Positions 14,071 to 27,334 are shown, counted from the first letter of the stretch. The stretch is DNA of 64,000 nucleotides from Moniliella sp. 'wahieum' (GCA_003971905.1 RSEE01000008.1:372001-436000), one strand, 5' to 3'. Notes: generated by a model not told the origin, from the sequence alone. Numbers and translations: made by a program.

Positions 14071-16185
14071 TCAGGGCGCGAGCCAGGGCGTGTGCCTCGT
14101 CCGCCTCCTTGGGAAGGGGAGCGGTGGCTTGTCTGCGCGGTGCCCGAATCGGAGGAGCGCCCAAGGGGGGGTTGCATTCCAAGAAGAGAGGTAAGTCCCC
14201 ATTGACCCCCAGGCAGCCCGAGCAGCAGAAAGAGGGGTGCCTGTACCGTCCAGCGGAGGATTCGCGGAATTACCTTCCGACCTTGAGGAGAGAGGGGGAG
14301 GCAGGGTGTCGTTAGGGGTGTTGGAGGGAATAGGCGGCGACGCTTGCCCTAAGGCGGACGCGAACCATCGCAGCCCGGCTGTGCTCGCTGTGGCGATACC
14401 TTTGCCGAGGGCAGACGCGCGTGAATCATCCAGTGTGGCTGCTAGGCGAGCTGAGACCCCCTCGAGCATGGTTAGGCGGGCTTCGAACGGATGTCCGATA
14501 GGCCCTTGTGAATCTGGAGCCGACGTCCGCCAAAGGCGGTAGGCAGGTGTAGTTTGCAATGCACGGGTGAAAGGTTTACCAAAGTGAGTCATGGCGACGG
14601 CAACGTTCGGGTCCCTCTCCTCTCGTCCCAGACCTACGGCGGAGGGAGTGCGAGAGAATGAAGGCCTGAGTGAGTCATGCAGCGAGACCGATGAGGACAA
14701 GGGGGTATTGGGCATCGTGGCAGGTAACTTCTTGTCCTGCTGCTCCACTCGCTCTGCTTGAGCTACCGAGTGGAGCAAGCGCGTAATGTACCCTTGGAAT
14801 TGAGCGCGAAGCCAGTCGTCCGAACCGCGGTAAGATAGAGTTGCCGCTCTTTGGGGGTTACTTTCGTCCCATGTCTCAAGGAGGGCAGGGATAATCTCCT
14901 CATCCATCCAGCGCTTGTCGGCTGCAGTAAGTTGGAGCGCCCCTTGAAGCTCACTCAATGTCAAAGCGGAATCGGGAGGGGGATTGCGGAGCTTGTTCCC
15001 CAGTAAGGGAGGGCTGGTAGTCTTTCTCGTTGGCTTGCGAGCCAGTGGAGGGACAGGGACAGGTGACCTAGCCCGTGCCAGGGTGGGCGCAGCTTCATGG
15101 GAGCTTGCTCCCTTTGAAGAGGAAGGGAATGGTGGATCCGACTGTTCCTGTGATGGGCTGGGAGGCTCTGCTACTGTGATCGTCTTGGTCTCGAGATCGA
15201 CCAAGACATCCATTTGAGCTTCCTGCTGGCTCAGTAGGACCGAGTTGCTGGTCCCCACTAGCCAGGAGTGGGCTCGAAGCAGGCCAATTTGTTGGAGAGG
15301 AGGTAAGGGTGGAAAACAGCATTTCCACTAAAGAGCGGAAGGTCCCAGGTGGTATGTGTTGAGGGAGGGGTAGCGCCTGTGCACAATCATCCAGATGCGC
15401 CAACAGGCCTGGAACAAGCAAAACAAGGTCGTACTGCATCCCGCACAAGGCTTCAATCGGATAAAAAGACCATGACCCGCCGTTGAAGGAGCAGTAACTT
15501 GAGAAGCACAAGAAGGTTTGCCCGCCAATCATATACCAACTGCCGTAGGTTGGTACCCATACTCAACGTAGCATCGAGTGAGAGCAATGATATAGGCTTG
15601 TCCTCATCTCCTTGAGGGTCTTCATCCCCCGAGGGGAGGCTCAACCCCAGACCCACCAGCCCAGCATCCCCCTGGACACGAGCACGTGCATCAATCACGG
15701 ATTGGCGTAGGCTGGCCCGCAATCCGTCCTCGAGGGAAGTAGCAAAGTCGGTCAGAAGAGTGCGGTCGTTGAGATCGCCTTGGGCCAAATAGACCCTCGT
15801 GACAATGGCGAGCTTTTGCTTGACAGGAGCAAAGACGGGGGCGGAAGTGAGAACAACGACTGCCTTCTGAACCGTAGCGCGGGTCATGCTGGCGTCGCGT
15901 ACGGCCAGTTTGGATACATTCACCTGGCGGTTGCAGGCCAGCCCGTACACGGTGCCCCGACTGCGAGTGAGAGGGGCAGCGAGGTGGAAGAGACAGAGGC
16001 CCTCGTCGGATTGGTGGCTGCCATCGGGCAAGGCATAGAACGGCACCTGGTTCATCAGCTCGGCATCTTCCTGGAGCGAGGCAGGGTAGGCCCACTCCAC
16101 CTGGGGGCCTACTTGATGGTGAAAGTTGACGACGGCCACGCCGAGCACAAGAGGCTCTGTGCTGGCCGCAGCGTGGGGGGCGCAT
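14071..16185 (-). CDS. AVL9: AVL9-like DENN-domain protein (late secretory pathway)
   Basis: AVL9 proteins are DENN-related factors needed for export from the Golgi to the cell surface. The start region is PLVLGVAVVNFHHQVGPQVE, the hallmark N-terminus. Then come LMNQVPFYALPDGSHQ, YGLACNRQV, the conserved middle LLLLQRRVMVF plus YPIEALCGMQYDLVLLVPGL, DVLVDLETKTITV, and the C-terminal LTAADKRWMDEEI. The frame changes near 15462 (in a T run) and near 15250. The start is uncertain: ATG 16185 lies just upstream of PLVLGV but needs one indel in an adjoining C run to be in frame. The end is taken at the stop at 14071. The C-terminal third is Ser/Pro-rich and poorly conserved. Confidence 0.85.
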
Positions 16186-16802
16186 GTGCGTGCCGAGGCA
16201 AGGGCGGGGCAGGCATGGCGGGGCGGCAAGAGACGGGGCCGCCAGACGTCGGCGGCGGAGAGCAGAAGGGCGAAGGCGATGGGGAGGGCGGAGGGCGGTC
16301 GCTGGGGCGCTTGAAGGCTGCCTGCGGCGCACCGGTGTGGGCCGCTCGCGCGCTCAGAGACAGCGGCACAAATTGGCAACACCCGGCCTTCGTCGCATCT
16401 CAGACGGTGATCGGAGCCTCTCCCAACACGCGCACCGCCGCCAAAGCCCCCGGCCGCCCCTGCCGCGGCCCGCCACCAGCGCCCCACGTGGCCACTGCCG
16501 TGGTGCGGCTCCGGCACTCACCGGTGGCACTCACCGGTCAGCCGACGCCCCCCGTGTCGCATGTCACATGTCACATGTCACATGGCCTATGCCCCTAGTC
16601 ACTAGTGCAGTCACGCGTCATGCAGTCACTAGTCATGCGTCATGCAGTCATGCGTCACTCTCGGCGGACGCCGCTGTACACCGATTGAAATGTGCACGTT
16701 CCATCGCCATCCTGTATTCCGCCCGCCCCCCGCGCCCATCCCACCACTTCCGCCTCATGCCAGGCCCGCAGTGCCCCACCGCCACCACCTTGCTGCTCTG
16801 CC
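16186..16802. promoter_or_regulatory. Divergent AVL9-CSN7 upstream region
   Basis: The shared 5' region of two divergent genes. The centre (16557-16657) is a simple-repeat block. The CSN7-proximal part (16720-16800) is C-rich, like a leader. No separate gene is supported. Confidence 0.5.
16557..16657. repeat. CATGTCA / GTCACTAG / TCATGCG short tandem-like repeats
   Basis: Three successive CATGTCA units are followed by alternating CTAGTCA and CATGCAGTCATGCGTCA units. The unit is degenerate, so this is low-complexity intergenic DNA rather than a clean satellite. Confidence 0.8.
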
Positions 16803-17758
16803 ATGGCGTCCGGCACACTCCAAGGCGCCGCGCTCGTGGAGCAGGCCACCTCGTCTCCCAGCCAGTTTGGCTTTGGCGAGTTGGTTGCAGAGCCCTCTGT
16901 CCGCACCCTCGCCTCCGCCCCGCCTGGCACCCCCGACGCCCGTGCTTACCAGCTTGCTCGCCTCTTTGCCTGCACCTGGACCGATTACGCTGCCTCCCCC
17001 GAGGCCTTCTCCTTGACTCCTGTGCAGGAACACAAGCTCAAGCTTCTCTCTCTCATCTCCCTCGTTGCTTCGCAGCTGGAATTGCGATATGCCGAGCCCA
17101 GGGTGCTCACTGCCTTGGGCTGTACCGACGCTCGCGGCGCCGAGGCGCTTATCGCCGATGCGATCGCCACCGGGATCCTGACAGGGCACATTGACGAGCC
17201 AAGTAAAGTGTTGTACATCGCCTTCGTCTCCACCTCCCGAGATCTGTCCACAACTCCATCCAGCAACACACCGACCTGGCAACACTTGCCACCAAGCTGG
17301 ACGCATGGGTGCAGACCATCAAACGGGCACAAGCGGCGGTGGCAGCACAAATGCAGCAGATCCGACAAGAGCCGGATGAGAAAATGGCCACCCGCCTTGC
17401 GCACGAGGAGCTTATCGCTTCGCGTATGCCTCTTGCCCTGTGGAGAGCTGCCAACAAGCCCACGTCCCAGAGCGAACAGCGGGTGTGGACCGAATCTGGC
17501 GAGCGCGGCCCACTCGGGGGTCGTCACCGTGGGATAATGGGCAAGAACCGAGCCAAACCCAAGCCGGCGTATGTCCTGGGTCTATTGCGTTGCGACCGAA
17601 GGGTCCCTATCGGGAGGCTGACTCTTTCATATTTCGTCTCGTACAGGAATCGACCGGTGGTACCAAAGGGAGGGCCTCGGATCAAGCGCTCCCGCCAGGG
17701 CCATGGGCCCGTGTCAGCCCCTGACTATGATGAGGACGATGTGGTGATGGAGGAATAA
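16803..17758 (+). CDS. CSN7: COP9 signalosome subunit 7 (PCI domain)
   Basis: Subunit of the COP9 signalosome, which removes NEDD8 from cullins. ATG 16803 gives MASGTLQGAALVEQA. The family pattern follows in order: FGFGELVAEPSVRTL, YQLARLFACTWTDYA, LTPVQEHKLKLLSLISL, GILTGHIDEPSKVL (end of the PCI winged helix), then the linker helix LDAWVQTIKRAQ and a basic/acidic tail. An intron at 17569..17646 (GTATGT...TACAG) joins KPA to NRPVVPKGG. One frame change lies near 17240 between the STSRDL and HNSIQQHTDL blocks. eIF3m is the other short PCI candidate but fits less well. Confidence 0.8.
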
Positions 17759-18230
17759 GTCCCTTTTCTTGCATTATAGCGAAGCTTTATGTCACCAGAC
17801 CTTCTCACGAGGTCTCGCGGCAATCCCCAGCAATTCTAGCCGTCCGTCACCGCATTGGTGAGCATTGTATACTTACATTTTTCATTATCTTAACGACCGT
17901 GTGAGCTTTGTATCTACCTCGAGATGTTCCCCCACGTCAAGCTGGAAGAGCTGGCCGGAACGAATAAAACGCGAGAGCAGCCTCAAGCCCCGATAGCTGA
18001 TAGCTGAGAGGAGATCTGAGAGAGATGAGATTTAGATGGAATCGATGATTTCAGACGATCAGTGATTGATGAACTGAGGTGTGGGTGTTATGTCAGCATC
18101 TGACTTTCGTTCGTCACGCGTCAGTGTTTCTTCAAGGACTGCTGCTACTCCACCAACTCAGCTCTGACCTGGACTGCCGGGCTGGCTGGCCAGTGTAGGT
18201 GTGCTCTTTGTACGGTGGTTGAGCAGCCCA
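17759..18230. other. Intergenic region CSN7-PAP1
   Basis: This contains short AGCTGATAGCTGA and GAGAGATGAGATTTAGATG repeats (17990-18060) and the PAP1 leader. No gene was recognised. Confidence 0.55.
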
Positions 18231-19976
18231 ATGTCCTTGACCCAAAACCTTGGCGTCACCCCACCCGTGTCGACGGCACCACCGACCGACGCTGAGAAGA
18301 AATTGACCGAGGAGCTGGTTACTGAGTTGCACAGGCAGGGCGTCTTTGAGTCGCCTGCTGAAAGCCAATTGAGGCAAGATGTGCTCGATAAGCTCGATGC
18401 ACTACTCAAGGAGTTCGTTTACCAAGCCTCCCTCAACCAAGGATTCCCCGAAAAGCTTGCCCGATCCGCAGGCGCAAAAGTCTTCGTCTTTGGCTCGTAC
18501 AGCCTCGGTGTCCATGGCCCAGGAAGCGACATTGACGTACTCTGTGTCGTGCCCAAGCATATCCATCGCGACGATTTTTTCCATCTATTTGTGAGCCTCT
18601 TGCGTGCACATCCAGAGGCAACCAATATCACCCCAGTGCCAAGCGCATATGTTCCAGTTATCAATGCCAAGTTCTCGGGTATCAAGATCGACTTGGTATT
18701 TGCCGCTCTCGCCTTCCCCACCATCAAGGACAACCTAGTCCTCTCCAACCCTAGCGTTCTCAAATTCATCGACCCTCCAAGCGTACGTGCCCTGGGGGGA
18801 ACGCGAGTGACAGATGAAATCCTTCGTCTGGTACCCAATGTGTCCATCTTCCGCACCGCTCTTCGAGCCATCAAGCTCTGGGCTCAACGTAAGGGGGTCT
18901 ACTCCAACATTGTTGGCTTCCTTGGAGGCGTGGCATGGGCCATGCTAACTGCCCGGATATGTCAACTGTACCCAAACGGAACGGCTTCAACGGTCGTCAG
19001 TCAGTTCTTTGTCACGTACAAACAATGGGACTGGCCGCAACCTGTCTTGCTGAAGCCGATCGAGACGGGTCCGTTGGCGATGCCCGTTTGGAATCCTGAG
19101 GTATGCTCGCCATCTGTTCGCTGCTGTGCTTGTGTGGTCCGACTAACCCTCCCCTAGCGCAACAAAAACGACCGCGAACACCGAATGCCAATCATCACAC
19201 CGGCTTACCCGTCCATGTGCGCCACGCACAACGTCTCCCTCTCGACCCAGGTGCTGATGACAAAAGCTTTTGAAGAAGCTGATGAGACGTGCCGCAGCAT
19301 CACACTTGGAACGGCAACATGGGCTGATTTGTTCGGCAAGGGCGACTTCTTTTACCGCTACACCTACTATCTCCTCGTCATTGCATCGAGTGATTCACCC
19401 TCCGCCCATCACATCTGCGGGCGCGTCGAGAGCCAGCTGAGGAAACTCATATCCAAACTGGAGGCAAGAAATAATGTTCTTCTTGCGGACCCATTTCCCG
19501 AACGGTTCGATCGTATACAAGGTGGCGAACCAAGAAGAACGTGGAGAAGTGGTAGTGGGCCGAGTACCACCTAAGGTCGCCGCACTGGCCAACTCGGACC
19601 TCGCGTTGGTGAAGAGACGGTCTGCACAACCATATTTTGCATCGGTTTGGCTGTCGTTCCCGCCGCGGGGAGAAAATGCTGGACTTCACCCAACTGAGTA
19701 AAGCTTGGATCGGTGGAGTGAAGCAGTGGAAAGACTACAACGACACATCAATGGGCGTCATGCTTAAATTGGTCAAACAGTGCGCCTCCATCCTAGCTGC
19801 TTTTGGCTATAGTAGACTAACATCCTAGCAGTGATCAGCTCCCACTTTACATGTTCGAAGACAAAAGCTCTACCCCTCATGACAAGCATGACAAGCGGGA
19901 GGATGAAGAGGAGGGGCCTGTTCGTAAGAAAGTCAAGACGGATGATCTCTCACCACTGTACGATCCCTCGTATTGA
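18231..19976 (+). CDS. PAP1: Nuclear poly(A) polymerase
   Basis: Template-independent polymerase that adds poly(A) tails to pre-mRNA. ATG 18231 is preferred because it begins right before the conserved LGVTPPVSTAPPT. The nucleotidyltransferase core shows FGSYSLGVHGPGSDIDVLCV (the catalytic Asp pair), the third Asp in KIDLVFA, and LRAIKLWAQRKGVYSN (central domain). The RNA-binding C-terminal part follows (HRMPIITPAYPSMCATHNV, LDFTQLSKAWIGGVKQW, DQLPLYMFED). Introns are 19101..19157 and 19780..19828; the second joins KLVK to HSDQLPLYM. The tail is charged with a likely nuclear signal (RKKVKTDD). The frame changes twice or more between 19500 and 19680, in a conserved region, so assembly error is likely. 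Confidence 0.92.
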
Positions 19977-20802
19977 CCTTACCTCATATGTATTCTATTA
20001 GCCCACATGTTGGCAAAAGCGTCATACTATAGTAACCTTCTCCTGTAATAGCCCTCGTCCTTCTTACCACCAACGCCTATTTCTCGCCTGCGATTGATCG
20101 TCTACGCTACTATCCTATACGCTTCAGTATGCATTGCAGGAGTCCCCATAACCGGGCGGATCAGGATGTGGCTACGCTCTCCCACTGCTGTATAGGGCCC
20201 CAGCGATCCTTGGCTCGAATCCCATTACTTCTTGGCTTCGACAGCGTTCAGCCATTGGCGAGATCCACAATGGCCTTGGATCTGGGAGACGACTATATTT
20301 CCTGAGGCAGTTGTATCTACACTGGAGACCCATGGCCCACACACACTACCTAATCACCCCAGTGGTATCTCGTCCTCTCCCCTTCCAACCAAGTCTCGCT
20401 TCAACCTATCGCCAGCCCGCAATATGTCACACTGACTACGTTGCTGTGTTCTAAGTTCAATCATTCAACACGATCGCTCTCTGGCTCAGTGATCACTGGA
20501 GCGGGTGTCGCTAAGCAAACTACCAGCCAAACACGACTTGACCAAAAATGAAGGATCGTAGGGCGGGCGAGATGAATCAGCGGTAACACGCAGCCGGTCA
20601 GCGGCAGCAGAAGCGAGCTAGACACTGTCCCAGTGCCGGTATCAAATGTGCGAGCAACCTGCTGAGTCCGCACTGGGCCAGAGTTCCGCTAGATGATGCC
20701 CCTCCCTTCCATGTCAGCGTCAGGCAGTGTGTGTAGTCTCTGTTGGCCATTTTCGTATACCACAGTAGGTATAGGCATCTCACCCCCCACCACACCACCT
20801 CA
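19977..20802. other. Intergenic region PAP1-chitin synthase
   Basis: This holds the 3' flank of PAP1 and the chitin synthase upstream region. A C-rich leader (20780-20800) precedes the start. No other coding frame or RNA gene could be supported. Confidence 0.6.
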
Positions 20803-23800
20803 ATGCCGCCCACCATGACTGGCTCGGACCTGGTGCTTGGACCCGATGCCGCTGATGGTGTCGTCACCACTCTGCAGCAGCGTTTCGCGCCGACCAACCG
20901 TACTCAGCCTGGGCGCCCACCCTGGTCAGCGCCAACCCGCTCCGCATCTTGGCCAACCTCAACGACGCATCGGCCGAGACATACCGCACCCACACCTATG
21001 AAAATGCCAATTGGGAGAGGGATGGTCGCGACCAGCCGACATCCTTCCCCGCACCCGTATGAACTAGCTGCGCGCGTGTACCACTCAATGCGTCGCAAGC
21101 GCCAGTCCCAAGCTTTGCTCTACACGTGCGTATATCTCTCTTTTCATGCCTTGTTCACGTATTATAGGGCTTCTATTAACTCTTAAACTGATACAACAGT
21201 GGTATAAGTGATTCGGGCAAATCGTTTCTCTCCAAACTGGTCCAGAACCAACTGCTGCGCCTTGCACCCACATCTCGCCCTGGGAAACTCCTGGCGGAAA
21301 ACCTGCAACACGCAGATCAGATTCTTACAGCCTTCGGCCATGCCAAGACGAAAGGAAACTCGAACGCGTCACGCTTTAGCCGGTATACCGAACTGCACTA
21401 TGACACGGCTGGAAACACAACTGGAGCACGTATCTTCACATTTGGCCTCGACAGGTCTCGGGTAATTAGCTTACCCTCGTGAGGAACGTACGTTTCATGT
21501 GTTTTACCAGCTCGTCTCAGGAGCCACCCATGAAGAGAGGGAGATGCTTCGTTTGGACGACACCTCTCCTACCAGCTTTTTAACTCCTCTCGGTGCTATC
21601 GGTACGTCTCCTCATTCAGATTATCGGAACGCCGCATATGCTAACTTTTCTGTGTTCTCTCACACAGTCTCCCGGGTGGTCCATACAGTGATGACTCCTT
21701 ATGATGGACTCACTCCGTGTAGCCATGTTTGACATTGGATTCAAGCCCAAACATATTGTCTCCATATTCTCCGTCTTGTCTGCCCTTCTGGCGCTGGGCA
21801 ACATGAATTCGGAGACCAAATGGCTTCGACGCGACCTTTGAAGCGGCCCATGTGCTTAATCCAGACACACTGGCCAACGCTGCGGACCTCCTTGGGGTAG
21901 AAAAAGAAGTCTGGCCCAACCCTCACCACCCGTACTCGATGTGTCAAGAAAGAAGTCATCACTTCTCTAATGAACGCAAGCGGTTCATCGAAGCAACGCG
22001 ATACTTTGACGCGCGACGTGTATGCCACCCTGTTTGCTTTCATCGTCGAGACGGTCAACCACAAAATTGCTCCTCCTGAAACGGTAGACTCATCAAGGTT
22101 ATTGCAGCCCTCGACATCCCGGGATTTGCCTCAAACGAGGGACACTCCCTCTTCGAGTACTTCCCCCTTGGCTTTGAAGACCTTTGCAACAACCTTTTAT
22201 CCGAGATGCTGTTCAATGGTGTTAACCACTCGTGAGTTTGAAGATTCAGCCAACCCTCCACCCGGGAAATGGTAGACGACGACGTCATCTACTCAAGTCA
22301 TTCCTTCGGAAAATGGTGCGGTTGTAGAACTCCTCCGAGGAACAGTGGTGGGCAAATCGGCGGATACCGTCGTCGGGCTGCTTGGTGTCCTTGACCGCGC
22401 CGGCGCAAAAATCCGCATGGGCAAGTTGAATGAGGAGGATGATTTTCCTCTCGGCCGATTTGGATACGTTTGCCTATCAACCTCGTACATCTCAACACAG
22501 GCCATATATGCATCTTCAAGCAAGCGGAACCAGTTCGGGGTGCGGCACTACCAAAACCCCTGTGTATACTCTGTCGACCATTTCTGGCCTCCGACACGGC
22601 TTCATTTGACGCGGGCCTTGTCTCCCTCCTCCGCCATTCTCGCAACCCCTTCATTGCCCGTTTGTTTTCCGGCCCGAGTCTCGCGATTGAGACCCACCCC
22701 TTGGATGATTCGGTCATTGTCGGAGCTCAGGTTAGTGCCCGGCCACTGCGGCCCATTACGTCGTTAGGCAACCAGCGTACCCGTATGGGCGGTGAAAAGG
22801 TCGAGTCATATCTCAGCTCTGATAAGATATACGGCGTATCTCGGCAGCTCGATGCTACCCTGGTCGAAATCATTGATGCCATCGAGGTGGCAGGCACAGT
22901 TTGGTCCGTCCTCTGTCTCCGAGCCAACGAGTTATCTCAACCCAACGCATTCGACTCTACATTGGTTCGTTCTCAGGTTGCCTCACTGAACATCCCCGAA
23001 CTGATTGTGCGGAAGCAAGTGGAGTACTTTGCGGGCTTCCAACTGCACGAATTTTGCCGTCGCTATGGCAACTTTGTTGCACCAATTGCAGCTGCTGCTG
23101 GTGCTGATAATGCCCGTGGAGAAATACAGGCCTTGGCCATCGCCAACGCTTGGCAACATGGCCCTGATTACACGCTGGGTAAGAGCCAAGTATGGCTCTC
23201 GTATGCTACTTGGCGCAAGCTGGAAGACCGATTGCGTGTCATTGAGAACGAAGCCGACCCATCGGAATCCCCAAGGAGGAGACTTTGGGAGACGAGAGAA
23301 CCTCTGAGGAGCTGCCTCACAAAGAGAACCAAAACCGGATGGGCGAAGAGTATCCCCCTTCTCAGGGTGCTACCCTGTCGGATAATCTGGAATATGGTGG
23401 ACCAGGCCCGCCAGTCGAGCGAGTGAATAACTTGAATATGCCTATTCCCAAGTGGGGACAGGAGGCATATGATGATGCTAATATGGACTTCATGGGCCCC
23501 GCCGAAAGGGGAGGCGACTCGAAGGAAACCGTTGGACTCGGTGGTGATGGACAGTGAGGAGGTGAGCACACCCGTCGGGTGTGGAAGGGAGTGGTTTGGG
23601 GTTTGACGTGTTGGATCCCCAACGTTTTGATTACTACTTTCTCACACATCCACCGTCCGGACGTGATGTTTGCCTTCCGGGAAAAGGTGGCTATCTTCAT
23701 TTTGATTCTCATTGCCAACGGTCTCGTACTATTTTACATCATCGGTGTCGGCGAGATCGTGGTCCAGAGTACAACAAGGTTTGGGACTCAGGGCAGCTGA

Positions 23801-26800
23801 CAGAACATGCGAGTTCAAACAATTTTTGGGTTGCTGTGGCGGGCAACGTTTATGATTTAACCAAGTTCTACAAGGGGTCCCACTCAGGATCACCTAGTTA
23901 CTTCAGCATGACCGACGACGAGAAACTTGGTTACTTTGGGGGAAAAGACTTGACACTCTATTTTCCTGTGCCCTTTACATGGGCTGTCCTGGCCTGGTGA
24001 CAGACAAAGGGTTAGAGCTCACCTACAGTGTCAACTCTACTCAAATCATCGAGGAGGTTCCGGGGCAGGTGATCCACAAGTCCGGCGCCAGCAAGACGAC
24101 AAGGGGATTGCCCTAGCTTCGGATGATTGGTACCCCAACTCCTTTGTGCCAACGATGAAAAAGTACTACAAGGGCGGCTTCGTTTACGCTAAGAAGGACT
24201 TTGCCTCGCAAGGTAGCTACAGAAACTGGGTCTCTGTCGACAACAGCATCTACGATTTGACCGACTATATCAACTCCCAGTCACAGGCGGCCAATGCAAG
24301 CCAATGGAGCTGGATCAACCCCAGCCTGGTGAACCTATTCCGCAACCAGGGTGGCTCAGACGTGACCAAAGATTTTAAGAGCACTCTTTCATCAATGCCC
24401 AAGCTCGAGCAGACACAAACATGAACTGCCTCCAAAAGACGTTCTATGTCGGCAAGATAGACCCTCGGGAAACCCCGCGCTGCATGGTCCAAAACTACAT
24501 CCTCTCTCCTTCTCGGCTGTAATCATGCTGATCATGCTGAGCCGCTTCGTTGCAGCGTTGCAACTCACTCCCAAGCGCCTTCCGGAGCAACAAGACAAGT
24601 TTGTGGTCTGTCAAGTCCCATGCTACACCGAAGATGAGACAGCATCCGCAAGACAATTGACTCCATACGGCTCTGAAGTCGACAAGCGCAAGCCTTTTGT
24701 CATTTGTGACGGCATGATTGTTGGTTCAGGCAACGACGCCCCCACTCCCGAATTGTGCTCGACATTCTGGGAGTTGACAGTCGTGTTGATCCCGAACCGT
24801 TGCCTTTCAAGTCAATCGCTGAGGGAAGCAAGCAGCTCAACTTTGCCAAGGTTTACTCAGGGCTGTATGAGTTTGACGGTCATGTAGTACCATACATCGT
24901 AACTGTCAAGGTAGGCCGTCCCTCGGAGCGTGCCCGACCAGGAAACCGGGGCAAGCGCGACACCCAGATCCTTTTGATGAGCTGGCTCAATCGTGTCCAC
25001 TTTGATGCGCCCATGAGTCCACTCCAGCTTGAATTGACCCATCAATGCAAGAACGTGATTGGGATCGACCCCGCCTTTTACGAGTATGTCCTGACCGTGG
25101 ATGCCGATACGCGAGTACGAGAAGACTCGCTCAATCGTCTGGTTGCGGTCGCGGTAGATGACTCCAAGGTTGTCGCTCTCTGCGGCGAAACGATGCTGGA
25201 CAACGAGGAGAGTAGCTGGTGGACAATGATCCAAGTGTACGAGTACTACATTTCCCACCACTTGGCCAAAGCATTCGAGTCTATTTTTAACTCTGTGACC
25301 TGCTTACCGGGGTGCTTCACCATCTACCGCATCCGGTCAGCTGATAAGGGGAAGCCCCTGTTTATCTCCTCAAGGGTTATTGAAGAGTACAGTGAGAATA
25401 AAGTTGACACGCTTCACAAGAAAAACCTGTTCTCGCTGGGGGAAGATCGGTACCTGACTACTCTTCTCCTCAAGAACTTTCCCTCATTCAAGACCAAGTT
25501 CACCTCGGACGCCAAGTCTCTTACCTCTGCTCCAGACAGATGGGGAATCCTTCTCTCTCAGCGGCGTCGTTGGATTAATTCTACGGTACACAACCTGGCG
25601 GAGCTATCAACTATGGAAGAAATGTGTGGATTCTGTCTCATTTCCATGCGATTTGTTGTCTTCATCGACCTGGTTGGCACCATCATTCTCCCCTCGACAG
25701 TCGTGTATCTCATCTACATGATTTACATGGCTTCCACAAAGAGGGCTGCTGTACCTTATATCTCCATCGCCCTTATCGCAGCCACCTACGGTCTACAGAT
25801 CATTATTTTTCTTCTCAAGCGCCAGTGGCAGTACATTGGCTGGATGTTCATTTATGTGCGTGTTTATCTCCATTGCTGGTATAAACCATAAGAACGTACA
25901 CATGACTGACACCTTTTCGTTCTGCTACAAAAAGTTGCTGGCTTATCCGCTCTGGTCCTTCTTCCTCCCGCTCTACTCTTTCTGGCACATGGATGACTTT
26001 TCCTGGGGAAACACTCGTGTTGTGGTTGGGGAGAAGGGGAACAGGAAGATTATCGCTGGCACCGACGACGAGCCGTATCACGATTCGATGATTCCACTGA
26101 AACGCTTCAGCGAGTACCAGAACGAGGTATGGGATCAAGGAAGCGCAGCCATCGACCCTGATGTCGAACTCAATAATGTACCTGACCCAGGCGAGCTAGG
26201 AAACCCCCTGATCACCTCTTCGAGACGAAGTTTGTTGAAGGGGTCGGTTAAACGATTCTCAGCCTTGGATGAAGGGTCGATGCACAAGGCCAGCTCTGTC
26301 TATTCCGATGAGGAGTCCAAGTACGATACAGGTGACTACTACCAAACTACCAATCTCCTGCAGCCTGCCCCTCCTAGCCAGAGTCACTTCTCGGGCTCTT
26401 ACACTGACGGAAAAAGGCAAGTGCCTACTGGGCCGACCCCGCCCCAGTGGCGTGTGCCTCCAACCGTGCCAATGAGGGAAACGACCTTCGGATCATCAGG
26501 ATACGGCGTTCCACTTCAGGGATCGATGTACAGTCTCCCAGCCCCCATGCCATGTACAGTCTCCCCAGTATGGGGGCGATGCGTGCCAACCCTACCAGCC
26601 CGATGGCTACTGGACAAATAAGCGGCGTGTCCCCAATGGCTAACCCAACAACCTCAGGATTCGGGGGTATGCAGACGCCCTCTGTTATCCCTGACCTCAC
26701 ACCTCAAGCACCCACAGGAGTACCCACCTCATCCCGCCCTGTTTCGATCAATCCCTACGCCGCCCCGGCCGTCCCCCTCCGCGCGAGAGACACCGCCAGC

Positions 26801-26984
26801 CCCTCGACGGGGGATCGTCGTAGCAGTCCAAGAGTACTTGGCGCAGCAGCCATCGCTGATGACCATTACCAAGCGTACTGCTCGTGAGGCCGTTATGGGG
26901 GCCTTCCCTAATGCCGTTTCTATCAAGGGAAAGAAGACTCTCATCAATCAGGCGATCGACGACACACTCCGAGGCAAGTGTTGA
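20803..26984 (+). CDS. Class V chitin synthase with N-terminal myosin motor
   Basis: Plasma-membrane glycosyltransferase family 2 enzyme that extends beta-1,4-linked chitin, with a fused myosin-like motor (the smut Mcs1 type). ATG 20803 (a second at 20814) opens MPPTMTGSD. Order of parts: motor with P-loop GISDSGKS, whose codons are joined across an intron starting near 21128; [58 protein letters not shown]; transmembrane segments about 23640-23760; cytochrome-b5-like block ([16 protein letters not shown]); GT2 core with VDADT (about 25097), [17 protein letters not shown] and QRRRW (25559-25573); an intron at 25856..25934; multipass C-terminal membrane part; Ser/Pro-rich linker; DEK_C end ([19 protein letters not shown]). 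Ten or so frame changes are scattered through conserved blocks. A downstream exon may extend the end. Confidence 0.93.
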
Positions 26985-27334
26985 ACCTATATTGACTTTC
27001 CCGTATCTCGATATTCTCTCTGTTTGTTTTATATATAGGAAAAGAGGGATCACAGGTCGAGACCATCAGGAATGGGCGTGGACCTCACCCCCTGGCCAAA
27101 GGATATCAGAAGGTTGTTCACCGCAAGGCGGTATACGAACAGACAACGGCAAAACGCCTGCATGTGAAAAAGAGGGCGGGAGAAGGAAAATTGCATCTTG
27201 AACTGTTTTGGAACCGCCGGAACGGAAAGCTTCAGTATCAACACACAGCATACTGCTTCAGTACAACTCAGTCTGCGTACTCGTACTCACAGCACCCAGT
27301 ACACTCAATACTCAGTCGTTCAGCCGTTCAGTAA
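26974..27334 (+). other. Possible extra chitin synthase exon behind a GC-AG intron
   Basis: Just before the apparent stop, CCGAG|GCAAGT matches the GC-donor consensus. A TTGAC branch and a pyrimidine tract ending TATATAG at 27038 make a 65-nt intron. Splicing would replace the stop with about 98 basic residues, ending at 27332-27334. The encoded tail was not recognised, and known class V enzymes usually end near DEK_C, so a 3' UTR intron or chance is possible. Confidence 0.3.

Noticed and set aside
20205-20245. tRNA-like T-loop GGCTCGAATCCC
   Set aside because: No pairing acceptor or anticodon arms could be drawn around it.
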